Positions 53,175 through 61,921 of a stretch of 64,000 nt of DNA are shown here, piece after piece. The position numbers and the translations under genes are program-made. The notes beneath the pieces were generated by a model. That model had not been told where the DNA came from and made no database searches. It saw only the letters and a list, made by a program, of their open reading frames with translations. Numbering within the stretch: the stretch's first letter is position 1; each line of letters opens with the position of its first letter. Origin of the DNA: Haloplanus litoreus (GTDB lineage: Archaea > Halobacteriota > Halobacteria > Halobacteriales > Haloferacaceae); the NCBI RefSeq assembly GCF_042677945.1, contig NZ_JBHUDN010000017.1. One strand, written 5' to 3'.

Positions 53175-53756
53175 TTAGCCAGATTTCCTCCAATCATTCA
53201 ACGCTACAATAATGGCAAGGGCTGTGATCGCCACGACAAGTACCAGAATATTTGTTTCCGAGAGAAACGGGAAAATATTATAAGCTAAACCCAAACCGAG
53301 AAGGCTAAGAAAAACGACACACAGCCCTGCTATTATTCCTTCACCCCACATAGAATTTGGTTGAAGGTAGCCAATTGATCTTATTTTTAGAAGTCCCCAA
53401 ATAGTTATTCCGACCACAACAATCGCCGCGATACCTCGTGTTAACGTCTTTCCGGCAGTAAAGAAAAACACCGTTAGACCGACATTAAGGGTGTTTTGTA
53501 ATAGCAACTTTCCTTCTTCGGAAAATTCATTCCCCTCTCGATAAAGTGCCTCACCCATCCCTTCTATCATGAAGCGTTTGTATATTGTACTCCCAAATGT
53601 AGCCCCGCCTACAATTGCTAGCACTTCACCGATATTCGTATACTCTATACAAAGCAGAATCCAACCCGATACAAGAGCAAGCAGGGGAGGAGCAAGTTCA
53701 AGATACTTCTCATCTCGAAGATCGGAAAGTTCAAATTCAGAATCCTTGTCATTCAT
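53175..53756 (-). CDS. Polytopic membrane protein, cargo module 1
   Basis: 193 residues, about six hydrophobic helices (LAPPLLALVSGWILLCIEY, LNVGLTVFFFTAG, IAAIVVVGITIWGLL, IIAGLCVVFLSLLGLGLAY and ILVLVVAITALAIIVAL) behind a charged N-terminus. AT-rich codons unlike the host. Not recognised. It sits alone between the integrase and the first integrase relic, converging on int with one base between the stops. Confidence 0.7.
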   Translation of the reverse strand: MNDKDSEFELSDLRDEKYLELAPPLLALVSGWILLCIEYTNIGEVLAIVGGATFGSTIYKRFMIEGMGEALYREGNEFSEEGKLLLQNTLNVGLTVFFFTAGKTLTRGIAAIVVVGITIWGLLKIRSIGYLQPNSMWGEGIIAGLCVVFLSLLGLGLAYNIFPFLSETNILVLVVAITALAIIVALNDWRKSG

Positions 53757-53802
53757 ACCGCTTTCAAATGTTAACTAAGAATTAATTTATTTTGTGATCG
53801 GA

Positions 53803-54025
53803 CTCTCACAGATTCCACCCGATATGCCACCTGCTCCGATCTGCTTCGGTGTCGCCCCACGCACTACGTTGAGGATACGTGACTGCCGCAAGGAACGCGG
53901 GACAGCCCAAGGACGTGACGGGTGATAGGACAAATATGAGCGGGCGGATATTGGACAAGCACTACGACAAGGGTTCGGCGGCGGAGAAGGCTGAGAGAAG
54001 GAGGGACTACCTAAGAGATATTTAA
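53803..54025 (+). pseudogene. Integrase C-terminal relic B
   Basis: In the integrase frame this reads VSPHALR-stop-GY, then VTAARNAGQPKDVTGDRTNM and SGRILDKHYDKGSAAEKAER, ending YLRDI. It aligns with the integrase C-terminus (HTLRRGYITAALNAGQP ... LDKNYD), but the sequence is clearly from a different integrase and one codon is TGA. No upstream part remains. Confidence 0.75.
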
Positions 54026-54108
54026 ACACGGAGCCTCGAAAGAGCATTACGAGGACGGATACGAGTCGGTGGATAGCTTTTCTTGATTTTGCCGGAACGG
54101 ACTGACGA

Positions 54109-54825
54109 TTAGGAATCCCCGGTTTCAACATCGGAAGCATTCAGTGATATAAAATCTGTAATTAGATACTCCACAAAATATGATTTATACTTGTAAGCTG
54201 AATACCAAAACACAAGTCCACCCATAAAAGCCAATGGTATTACAGTTTGTGCGAAGTCCCCGAAATTAGGAAAGAAAACAAGATACTTTGGATCTCTGGC
54301 AACCACGCCTACCTCCCGCAGGTACTGATGTGTGAGGTATAGGGGAATTAATCCGAATAGGAATACGGTCATACTGCGGGAGAAGGCGAATATAGATTGG
54401 AATGTCCGCGAACGTCCAATATCGTGAATATAAACATAGCTCTGTACAAACGAGTATACTGCATCATTTGAGTCTGAACTAAAATCCAATTCTCCGTCTA
54501 TTCCGTCGTCCTCTATATGAGATTCACAGATCTCCTCAACCTTTTTGGCTGTTGTGTCGGAATCTTGGTTGAGACGGCTATAGAATTGGTCGCGATGTGT
54601 AGCAGCAAATCCAACTTTACCTATTAGATTTTCTACCAACACGGACAGCGAGTGTAGTGCCTGCCCGAAAACGAACGACAGAACCAGCGTTGGTATGATT
54701 GCCGAGACTACCGGGATATCGATCTCTTTTGGAATGATCATATAGAAGCCAAATACCGTGGCTAATCCCGGCACAAAAACACTAAAAAAGTCGTATTTGC
54801 TGAATAAGCCAAATGGTCGAGCCAT
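54109..54825 (-). CDS. Membrane protein with cytoplasmic insertion, cargo module 2
   Basis: 238 residues. Two N-terminal helices (FFSVFVPGLATVFGFYMI and VVSAIIPTLVLSFVFGQAL), a ~90-residue soluble, acidic region with FYSRLNQDSDTTAKKVEEI, then two C-terminal helices (MTVFLFGLIPLYL and VIPLAFMGGLVFWYSAY). Not recognised. Similar two-plus-two layouts occur in membrane effectors of defence systems, but that is only analogy. Single gene between two integrase relics. Confidence 0.65.
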   Translation of the reverse strand: MARPFGLFSKYDFFSVFVPGLATVFGFYMIIPKEIDIPVVSAIIPTLVLSFVFGQALHSLSVLVENLIGKVGFAATHRDQFYSRLNQDSDTTAKKVEEICESHIEDDGIDGELDFSSDSNDAVYSFVQSYVYIHDIGRSRTFQSIFAFSRSMTVFLFGLIPLYLTHQYLREVGVVARDPKYLVFFPNFGDFAQTVIPLAFMGGLVFWYSAYKYKSYFVEYLITDFISLNASDVETGDS

Positions 54826-54879
54826 ACGTGGCGTGACTTCGTGATATACCGTAATGAAACAAATGGACTACATTTGCTC

Positions 54880-55105
54880 CCCCAACGGCTATGACACCGT
54901 CAGTCGTCGCTGGCTGAGAGACATAGTAAGTCGCTCCACTTGTTGCGAGAATTTCGCGCTGGCATAGTAGGCGAGCCGATGCTTAGGACCAGATGTCGTT
55001 AGCAGGAAAGCAGGCCGGAACTTCGTGGGAAGTCGACTAAATTCTATTTCGAGAAGCCCGCACACACTTCGGCGGGGGTATTTGCTTGTTCGCGTTCTGA
55101 ACGTC
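54880..55105 (+). pseudogene. Integrase C-terminal relic C with conserved pre-scar segment
   Basis: Around 55050 the frame reads SPHTLRRGYLLVRVLNVRR, the start of the integrase His box, then decays. The preceding ~170 bases (from ACACCGTCAGTCGTCGCTGG) are similar to the bases before relic D: both have ACACCGT, CGCTGG or GTAGCTGG, a TTTCGCGCTG block, a CAGTAG or CATAGTAG and a CCAGATGT block. This suggests a shared upstream fragment of one element type. Confidence 0.65.
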
Positions 55106-55454
55106 AGGAGGATTCATTCACTTCTGTTATCGAAGCCAACTTCTCTGAATCCACTTCATATTCTTTTGTCCTGTATTCGGAATATCTTGGGGCCGAAACC
55201 CATGCTCGGGCGATGTGACCAAAATCTGTATCTCTCTCGGCAAGGATTTCCAACGCCTCACACACTTCCTTGTCGCTTGCTGTGGAAAAATCGTAATCGG
55301 TCAGAAACGCAGTATCCTCACTGTCTATTGAGAAATCATATTCACCGGGATACCTACCACGTAGCCACAATTTTGCTATCGTCCCCATTTTTGAATCCCT
55401 CTTAGAAAGAATTTCTAATGCTTCACGTAGTTCCATGTCGTCGCGGTTGCCCAT
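55104..55454 (-). CDS. Small helical repeat protein, cargo module 3
   Basis: 116 residues containing two similar helical units: LREALEILSKRDSKMGTIAKLW and VCEALEILAERDTDFGHIARAW, about 48 residues apart, separated by acidic linkers with YDFS. A HEAT-like or PBS-like repeat is possible. No known family. Single gene between integrase relics C and D. Confidence 0.6.
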   Translation of the reverse strand: MGNRDDMELREALEILSKRDSKMGTIAKLWLRGRYPGEYDFSIDSEDTAFLTDYDFSTASDKEVCEALEILAERDTDFGHIARAWVSAPRYSEYRTKEYEVDSEKLASITEVNESS

Positions 55455-55693
55455 ACTTAATCAACTATTTCAGCTATATTATAGTTATCTCCGACAGCAA
55501 AGGCCAAACACAACCAGATGCCATTCGCCTACCATCAGTCATAACACCGTAGATCGTAGCTGGTTAAGAAACAGATCAAATTGTTCCGCCCGGTATGAGA
55601 TTTTCGCGCTGACACAGTAGCGGCTTAGTCTCTATCACCAGATGTTGCCAGCAGGGAAGCGGGGCGAGATATTGCGGAGGAGCCTATCAAACT

Positions 55694-55879
55694 TTGTTTC
55701 CGAAAGGTCCGCACACGCTTCGGCGGGGGTACATCACGGCGGCTCTGAATGCGGGCCAGCCTGTCGATGTGACTGCCGAGCGGACGAACGTGAGTCGGGA
55801 GGTGCTTGACAAGAATTACGACGCTCGGACGGAGAGCGAGAAGCGGGAAGTTCGGCGGAGGTTCTTAGAGGACGTGTAG
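55694..55879 (+). pseudogene. Integrase C-terminal relic D
   Basis: An open frame of 61 codons whose last 56 residues match the active integrase C-terminus at 52 positions (PHTLRRGYITAALNAGQPVD ... FLEDV versus FLKDI). The tyrosine (NYDART) is retained. The N-terminal 280 residues are missing. The near identity suggests recent origin from the same integrase type. Confidence 0.85.
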
Positions 55880-55979
55880 CCGGTACTCGTTCTTTTATTA
55901 TTGGTCAAAATACAGTTATTTATCTAACGCACTCTTATTGTCATTGAGGTAATACCAATCTCATTGGGGGACGAGGACG

Positions 55980-56720
55980 ATGCAGAATATTCCAACAGAA
56001 GCGGTCTCCTTCTTTAGCGGTGTAGTCGTTGGTTTGTTACCAAAGATTCTCGACTGGTGGCATGGTGATTATAGAGAAACTAAAACAAAACTTGACGAAC
56101 ACGTCTATAACGAGTTATACAAGGAGACAGAATTAATAAAAAATGGCGATATCCCCTTTTCTGACGGGAAATTCTACACCTGTTGGCACGATATTAGCGC
56201 TATCGAACCGAAGTATAGAGAACTGATATCTGCTGATCTAAGACAGGATATTAACCAAGGATACTCGTGCTATTTTGACAGCCTGAATGAATTGCAAGAA
56301 AAGAAGGAAGGCTTGGAACGAGCGAATGCTCCGTATGCTGAGGAACATAACGAGATCTTACGTAGACTGTCTCCGACGCTGCTATCCGCTAAGAATCAGG
56401 AGGATATCGAGAAGGAAATAAATAGGATCGAACAGAGTGCCCGAGAAGGGAACACGGATGATTTACTTATCGAATATATAGAAACTTTCTCAGATTTACA
56501 CGAGAATTTATGGGAATTCCTGAACCGAGAAGAAAATGAGTGGAGTGATAGACAAACGAACCAACAGAAGTATTGGGGCTGTGTAGCCGAACAACGAGAT
56601 GTTTTCCACCAATTGCAGGAAAATTCACAGGCACTCCAAGATCATCTCACGCTCAGACTCCAACAATCCGTTCTCAGGTATATCATATCTAATCAGACTC
56701 CGAATCTAAAACATAAATAG
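55980..56720 (+). CDS. Membrane-anchored coiled-coil protein, cargo module 4
   Basis: 246 residues. N-terminal hydrophobic segment (EAVSFFSGVVVGLLPKILDWW) and then a largely helical, charged protein with heptads (DSLNELQEKKEGLERANAPY, LSPTLLSAKNQEDIEKEINRI, ENLWEFLNREENEWSDRQ). No enzymatic motif. Probably membrane-tethered and facing the cytoplasm. AT-rich promoter at 55890-55960. It is followed 131 bases later by the nuclease gene, with relic E between. Confidence 0.6.
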   Translation: MQNIPTEAVSFFSGVVVGLLPKILDWWHGDYRETKTKLDEHVYNELYKETELIKNGDIPFSDGKFYTCWHDISAIEPKYRELISADLRQDINQGYSCYFDSLNELQEKKEGLERANAPYAEEHNEILRRLSPTLLSAKNQEDIEKEINRIEQSAREGNTDDLLIEYIETFSDLHENLWEFLNREENEWSDRQTNQQKYWGCVAEQRDVFHQLQENSQALQDHLTLRLQQSVLRYIISNQTPNLKHK

Positions 56721-56740
56721 AACCGATAGTAAGAGACGGC

Positions 56741-56810
56741 AGCCGGAATCTCATAGATTCCGCCCAAGGGATCTCGGTCTGATCCGATCCGCTCCGATTT
56801 CGCCCACACG
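56741..56810 (+). repeat. Integrase relic E, short
   Basis: CTCATAGATTCCGCCC followed by GATCCGCTCCGATTTCGCCC aligns with the bases before the His box of relic B (CTCACAGATTCCACCC ... CTGCTTCGGTGTCGCCC). Only about 65 bases remain, and the His box itself is disrupted. It lies between modules 4 and 5. Confidence 0.5.
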
Positions 56811-56851
56811 TCCATAACGCTAAATAACCAACACAACGGGATTACAAGAGT

Positions 56852-58183
56852 ATGGTGAGTTACGGACAGAAATCTGATCGAGAGAGTCTTAGACGTAACT
56901 TCAACAATGCCGTTGATCTAATTGGCCGTGATTGGCTTGAGCAAAAGAAAGCAGAAAATTACGGAGAAAACGAACGCGATCACAAGCATGGTCGCAGCCC
57001 TCATCCACTAGTTATTAGATACCATCGAGGCCGAATTGATTTATTTGATGAAGAGGTTGATGCTCCCGAACTTTACTCCGAAGATCACTATTCAGCCGGT
57101 ACACATTCTCTCGTAGTCCTTGGTGAACATCTCAGTCATCTCTCTGACTCACACCTCGTTAATCAGCACGGCGAACTCATCTCAACAGACATTTCAGATC
57201 ATCTACGGACCCGGCTCCAAAATCCCGATGAGTTTCGTGAGGTTATCGCTGAGATTGAGGCCGCAGCACTCTATTCACGGGAGGGATACGGTGTCGATTT
57301 TATCGAAGAGGGCAAAACCAAAGCGCCGGATCTTCGAATTCGAAACCACACTTCCCTCTGTGTAGAGTGCAAGCGATGTAGTAGGGTCACACAGGAGGAT
57401 CGAAAACATGGGGGACTCCACGAAGCAATTCAAAAATCAATAAATTCGCATTCAGAGCGAGATGGGATTTTTATTGTAAATATTAATCGGACGCCATCCG
57501 GGGAGGAAGCACATAACATTGACAAATATCTCCCTGAAGACACAGAGGACACCACATACCATCGGATAGATCTGCCCTTTGGTGAATTACTAATTCTTCC
57601 GTTTGAACGTCAGAGCGAGATTAAAACAATCGAGCGACAACCAACAAGCCCGGGAGACACACCATATGAATTTTACTCGGATTATGTAGCCCCCGTCATC
57701 TCCTCTCGATTGAATATGAATTTAGAACTAGATGACTTCCGGTCAAAGAATTTTGAAGTTAGTTTGAAAGACACCGGGGATACTCTCTATCTAGAAAATT
57801 CGTCATTTATTGGGATTTTGCATGAATCCAACGAAGATCGAGTTAAACAAATTCTCCGCCAATTCAGCAAAGCAAGTGGGAAATTCCCGGAAAGTACCCC
57901 GAATATACTTCATCTCAAAATTCCTTTCTTAACGGAATTGACGTACAGCGAGTTTGATACACTAGTGAACGGAATTGGTGGAAAATTAAATATAAGTGAT
58001 AGTATTTCTGCGGTCGTGATTTCGTGGCACAGGTTGAAGACCGACCCTGACGGATCAATCACCTATGAGACTATCGTTGGAAATATGGAGAATATCACGC
58101 CACGTGTGGAAATTCCCTCAAGATTTGAATTACCCGGGCCTCATATTCAGGAATTCGCATCCATGTTAGAATTCCAAGATTAA
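56852..58183 (+). CDS. Putative PD-(D/E)XK nuclease, cargo module 5
   Basis: 443 residues. A restriction-endonuclease-like core is visible at residues ~134-175: EIEAAALYSREGYGVDFIEE, then PD160 in KAPDLRI and E172-x-K174 in CVECKRCSRV. The N-terminal ~130 residues are charged and helical; the C-terminal half (from DTLYLENSSF) is a separate alpha/beta domain. Single-protein nucleases of this layout are often anti-phage or restriction effectors; the substrate is not known. AT-rich codons point to recent transfer. Confidence 0.7.
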   Translation: MVSYGQKSDRESLRRNFNNAVDLIGRDWLEQKKAENYGENERDHKHGRSPHPLVIRYHRGRIDLFDEEVDAPELYSEDHYSAGTHSLVVLGEHLSHLSDSHLVNQHGELISTDISDHLRTRLQNPDEFREVIAEIEAAALYSREGYGVDFIEEGKTKAPDLRIRNHTSLCVECKRCSRVTQEDRKHGGLHEAIQKSINSHSERDGIFIVNINRTPSGEEAHNIDKYLPEDTEDTTYHRIDLPFGELLILPFERQSEIKTIERQPTSPGDTPYEFYSDYVAPVISSRLNMNLELDDFRSKNFEVSLKDTGDTLYLENSSFIGILHESNEDRVKQILRQFSKASGKFPESTPNILHLKIPFLTELTYSEFDTLVNGIGGKLNISDSISAVVISWHRLKTDPDGSITYETIVGNMENITPRVEIPSRFELPGPHIQEFASMLEFQD

Positions 58184-58273
58184 ATGGCTCTGTCCTACCT
58201 CTATCGTTGGGCTTTGACATGAAATATTTCGATTTGAAGACTCATAACGCACGGCATTCTATCTCATTGGGAG

Positions 58274-58738
58274 TTATTCGTAGCCCTCTGACTGATAGCA
58301 CGACCAGCACGGTAATCCGCCCAACTCTTCGCACTCGCACTCCGGATTTTCCGGACGGCCACCATCGGCTACCGGAGTGCGCTCAACAGGGTTCGAGGAT
58401 TCGAGTGATTTCTCAGGGAAGGCCGCCGCCGCTTCCATGACGACCGGCCCGGAACCAAGGGTGAGGGCTAATTTATGTTTGCAATCGTAGTCGTCCCTGA
58501 AACGGTCAGCAGGGCATTCGCACTCTCGGGGTACAATCACTCCTCCCACGTCCTCGACGGCCACCACGTAGGCGTGTGCGTCCTTCTCGACCCCGTAGGA
58601 TTCGTTCGTGACTAAGACTTGGAGAGGCCCGGCGAGCCGGAAAGACCAAGCCTCATACTCCGCTCGCTTGGCCGTCTTCTCCCCGTAGTTCAGGTACTCA
58701 ACAGCAGTCTTTTCTTTGCCGCTTTCGTTGGTTTCCAT
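58274..58738 (-). CDS. SWIM zinc-finger protein
   Basis: 154 residues from the ATG of METNESGKEKTAVEYL. The SWIM motif CxCx10CxH is exact: C73-x-C75 in RECECPAD and C86-x-H88 in DYDCKHKLAL. Further C-terminal cysteines (CECEELGGLPCWSCY) may form a second site. Haloarchaeal SWIM proteins are common in plasmids and proviruses and may bind DNA or proteins. Confidence 0.85.
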   Translation of the reverse strand: METNESGKEKTAVEYLNYGEKTAKRAEYEAWSFRLAGPLQVLVTNESYGVEKDAHAYVVAVEDVGGVIVPRECECPADRFRDDYDCKHKLALTLGSGPVVMEAAAAFPEKSLESSNPVERTPVADGGRPENPECECEELGGLPCWSCYQSEGYE

Positions 58739-58915
58739 TGGCTTTCTCTCCACGAGAAGCCGGCTCCGGGTGCTACTACACCCGGACGCTTTCACGCGCC
58801 CCGAGGGAACCACTCTTCTCACCAATTCCTACGACGGAATAGGAGATAAGCATTCCGGTGGTGTTCGTAGGAATAGGCAGAACACTCATCTCAGTCGCCG
58901 GAGTATCCCATACCA

Positions 58916-59161
58916 ATGGGCGAAGAGAGACGGCGCAGTGACAAAGGCACGTACACCGAGGAGGTGTCGCCCGATGACGCGCTCGCTGTGTTCACCGATC
59001 ATGAGCCACGGACGGCGTCGGAAGTAGCCGAGGAGTTGGGGATTGTGCGTCGGACTGCGCACAACAAATTGGCCACTTTAGAGGAACGCGGCGATCTCAA
59101 GCGTAAGAAGGTGGGTGGTCGAGCAGTCGTATGGTGGCGACCTGATCCCCCTGACGAGTGA
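58916..59161 (+). CDS. Winged-helix transcriptional regulator
   Basis: 81 residues, starting MGEERRRSDKGTYTEE. A clear HTH: DHEPRTASEVAEELGIVRRTAHNKLATLEERGDLKRKKVGGRAVVWW, with the wing at the end. Size and layout match haloarchaeal MarR/TrmB-like single-domain regulators that control element genes. Divergent from the SWIM gene. Confidence 0.85.
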   Translation: MGEERRRSDKGTYTEEVSPDDALAVFTDHEPRTASEVAEELGIVRRTAHNKLATLEERGDLKRKKVGGRAVVWWRPDPPDE

Positions 59162-59652
59162 CGGTGGTGACGTTCGGGATGGACAGACTATGCTCGGAGA
59201 AGAGAAGGCGGGCGGCATGGGGGTAGTTGCGACACGGTCAGTCCCGCCTGTCCGCATAGCAAGGTAACCCGCTCAGAATTTGACCCGATTTTCGGCTACT
59301 CCCAATGGGATCTCAAAAGAGGGGGTCAGCACGAACGACGAACGGCATTCCTGCTCTGTTGCGGCCCGATAACTCGCATACCGGCGTGTTGCACTCCGAC
59401 AGGAGAAGTCTCGGGAACCGGTAGCGTGGACGCTCCGAGAGGATCGGGAAAGTCGCTTCCTACTGTTGCCCTGACGGTAATTCTGGCTTCACACGAAACT
59501 GGTATTTACCGCTGTTACACGACCAGTTTGTACCCCGGTTTCCTGTGCCGAGCCGCCTTTCCTCTTTCAAACATCTGTGAGTAACGTCCGAAGTAATGAA
59601 TATCGTAATTTGATATTTCCCTATATATAGTATAGGACGTAGTCAAATTAGC
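59162..59652. other. 491-base convergent gap in the element, no supported gene
   Basis: Lies between the stops of the winged-helix and helicase genes. An inverted repeat AAACTGGT ... ACCAGTTT (59496-59503 and 59522-59529) and a TA-rich palindrome CCTATATATAGTATAGG near 59622 stand out. They could be terminators for the two convergent genes or a replication site. Confidence 0.4.
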
Positions 59653-61500
59653 CTATTCTCGAAGAGAGACAATACTGTGCTTCCCACGTTCTTCAAGTCG
59701 AAGGTTGGACCAGACGAAGGGCCGCTTACCCTCGCACCGAATTAGATTGAACTCCTCGTGAAGTCGCCTAAGATGCTTTAAGATCTGGTTGTAACCGATT
59801 CCATCGTCACCGTATAATTCCTCAACTACCTTTTCGATCTGGTTCGCTGTTCTCTTCACAGTTTTCCACTCATCACCGTGCGTCAACGCATGGACTACCT
59901 GACTCATTCCTCTTCCGTCGTCCCACCGTTTGATTTCTGTGTGCCAAACGTCGGGATCGACCCATTCAGGGATAGCACACGAGAAGACGTACACGCGAAT
60001 TTTTTCGTCTCTGACTTCCCGGCTGAAACGCATGGCCGCTTGCAGAACTTCACTTTCACGAGTGCCGCGTAGGATTTCATTCCCAACTGGTCCGAAGTCC
60101 AACTTTGTACCTCTAAGGATGTTCCCGTGTTCGTCCTTTCTTCGGGCCGCCGAGTGTCCCCTGAGTGCTGCCCATTTCTGAATAACAAGGTCGCTCTGCT
60201 GTGGACTTCCGATAATCAGGACAGGATTACGACCGTCTAAATCGTTTCTACCCTTGAGATTCCCGTAATGTTCTCCTTCCCACACTAATTCGTCCGACTC
60301 GAACGGGCGGAGATTTCGGAAGCCATTCTTAGAAGTGATCACGAAGGGGACAGTTTCTTCACGTCGAGTGATTTCCTCAATGAGAGCATAGTCCGTATGC
60401 GGATCATCTCGCCCCCCAAAAACCGGAATCGTGGTTTCGGATAGTTGAATAATCCGCAATCCGAGGTGATTGAGCCATTCTCGTTGTTCTTCCTCGCTGA
60501 GAACGGGAAGGTATTCTAACTCATCTCCGAGTACGGTACGCCACATTTCGAGCGACGGCGTCCCATCAAGAGCAATAATATTAGTACCTTCATCGAAGGG
60601 AAGCGGTGGGAGAATATGCACCCTGCCTGCCGGACTTCGCACGATGACTGTTTCATCCGACAACACGGCCTGACTCCACCCATCAGCGAGTTTCGTGTCT
60701 TCAAGAGCCGCACGCACCAGTAGCGACCCATATGCCGTAACATTTGGATTCCGCCCTTCACGATGCCAACTCACCGATTCAAACGTCGTTCCCTCTGTTC
60801 CCAATAACCATTCGCGGACAGCCGGATCGTGATCAGTCTCTCCGATGAGATTGTGCCGGTAAATCAGAATGTCCTCTGCGCTCATGAAGGAGAGAGAATT
60901 TTCACCCGCCAAGTAGCGCAGGATAGCATTGTTGGCGTCGTCGCTTGAGAGAGTCGTTAGAACACCATCGCCGGGGAACTCGTCGATAATGACGATACGA
61001 GATTCGCTGTATTCCGGCTTGAACATATGCCGGTAATTCCCGATGAGAACGTCGTAGTCGTCAAGGTTGGAGTCAAGACGGCGCACATAGTCGCATTGAC
61101 CAGTTGACTGGCAGGGAAGTTCCTTTCCGAATATCTGCTTGGCGTTCTCATGCAGTTCCCGTCCACCACGGCCCTTCTTGTACTCAGCACGGAACTTGCG
61201 TGCCCACTCGCTTCCGTGTTCTCTAACTCCCTCTTTACCCCCTGTTGAGCAATGGTTGTGGAATGAGGGAAGCACGTGAGAGCGAAGCCCCTCTTTCTTG
61301 CATTGGTTCTCGATTTGGTCGTACAACTTGTGCGTGTCCGTGAAGATGACCGCTTTCTGCCCCGACTCGGCAAGAATCTCAATCGTGCCCGTACTCTTTC
61401 CAAGGGCGGGAAGTGCCGGCACCAGAGTTCGGCCTTCCGTCTCAATTGCAGTTTTCAGCGCGTTCCGAGTTTCCGCATAGAAGTATCTACTGTCGTTCAT
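59653..61500 (-). CDS. XPD/DinG-like helicase with four putative Fe-S cysteines
   Basis: 615 residues from the ATG of MNDSRYFYAETRN (a GTG three codons upstream is possible). A Walker A-like LPALGKST has lost the first Gly; a Walker B DEFP (D173, E174) replaces DEAH. Between them are Cys67, Cys84, Cys130 and Cys136, and the run GQCDYVRRL ... YDVLIGNYRHMF, which resembles the Fe-S/Arch region of XPD and DinG helicases. A later ALDGTPS may be a motif IV relative. The C-terminus holds a winged helix (GYNQILKHLRRLHEEFNLIRCEG). Probably a replication or defence helicase of the element. Confidence 0.65.
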   Translation of the reverse strand: MNDSRYFYAETRNALKTAIETEGRTLVPALPALGKSTGTIEILAESGQKAVIFTDTHKLYDQIENQCKKEGLRSHVLPSFHNHCSTGGKEGVREHGSEWARKFRAEYKKGRGGRELHENAKQIFGKELPCQSTGQCDYVRRLDSNLDDYDVLIGNYRHMFKPEYSESRIVIIDEFPGDGVLTTLSSDDANNAILRYLAGENSLSFMSAEDILIYRHNLIGETDHDPAVREWLLGTEGTTFESVSWHREGRNPNVTAYGSLLVRAALEDTKLADGWSQAVLSDETVIVRSPAGRVHILPPLPFDEGTNIIALDGTPSLEMWRTVLGDELEYLPVLSEEEQREWLNHLGLRIIQLSETTIPVFGGRDDPHTDYALIEEITRREETVPFVITSKNGFRNLRPFESDELVWEGEHYGNLKGRNDLDGRNPVLIIGSPQQSDLVIQKWAALRGHSAARRKDEHGNILRGTKLDFGPVGNEILRGTRESEVLQAAMRFSREVRDEKIRVYVFSCAIPEWVDPDVWHTEIKRWDDGRGMSQVVHALTHGDEWKTVKRTANQIEKVVEELYGDDGIGYNQILKHLRRLHEEFNLIRCEGKRPFVWSNLRLEERGKHSIVSLRE

Positions 61501-61890
61501 TTTTACCACATGGGGAGAGATACTATCGGCTCAAGACGCGAATTTCAACGCAGAACTAACCGCTCTCTCCTAAACAGTTAACACCAATCTCGGATATAGC
61601 CTTATTGGTCGTTCTACCTGCTAATTCGTCCTAATCCGAACCCCAAAGAAGCCGACTTCTCTTCTCCTCATCTTATAGACGCAGAAATCGTATATAACTC
61701 TACTCTGACAACGCTGTTGCACACTTCTCCATTCTGCCGCGAGGCGGGAATCTCTGATAGTGCCGCGCCGCTTTCCTCCGCGAAACTTGAGACGTATCCA
61801 CTTATAGGGAGGAATAAGGCCGAACCTCCTATCGGAATTCGGTGGGGAAGCCTTCGAGACTGATCGGCACAGGGGGTCGTCTGGTAGAGG
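61501..61890. other. Divergent gap between helicase and membrane-protein genes
   Basis: About 390 bases, AT-rich, no supported gene. Contains the two divergent promoters; the plus-strand one is described separately. Some short purine/pyrimidine-rich stretches (61640-61670) show no clear structure. Confidence 0.35.
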
Positions 61891-61900
61891 ATTTATATAT
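61891..61900 (+). promoter_or_regulatory. TATA box of the element membrane-protein gene
   Basis: ATTTATATAT centred 26 bases before the ATG at 61922, an exact leaderless geometry. Strong archaeal TATA sequence. Confidence 0.6.
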
Positions 61901-61921
61901 GTAGTTGACAGTTTTCACATA

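Noticed and set aside
55025..55405. 126-codon plus-strand frame
   Set aside because: Starts with integrase relic C and then runs antisense to the small repeat protein; no independent fold.
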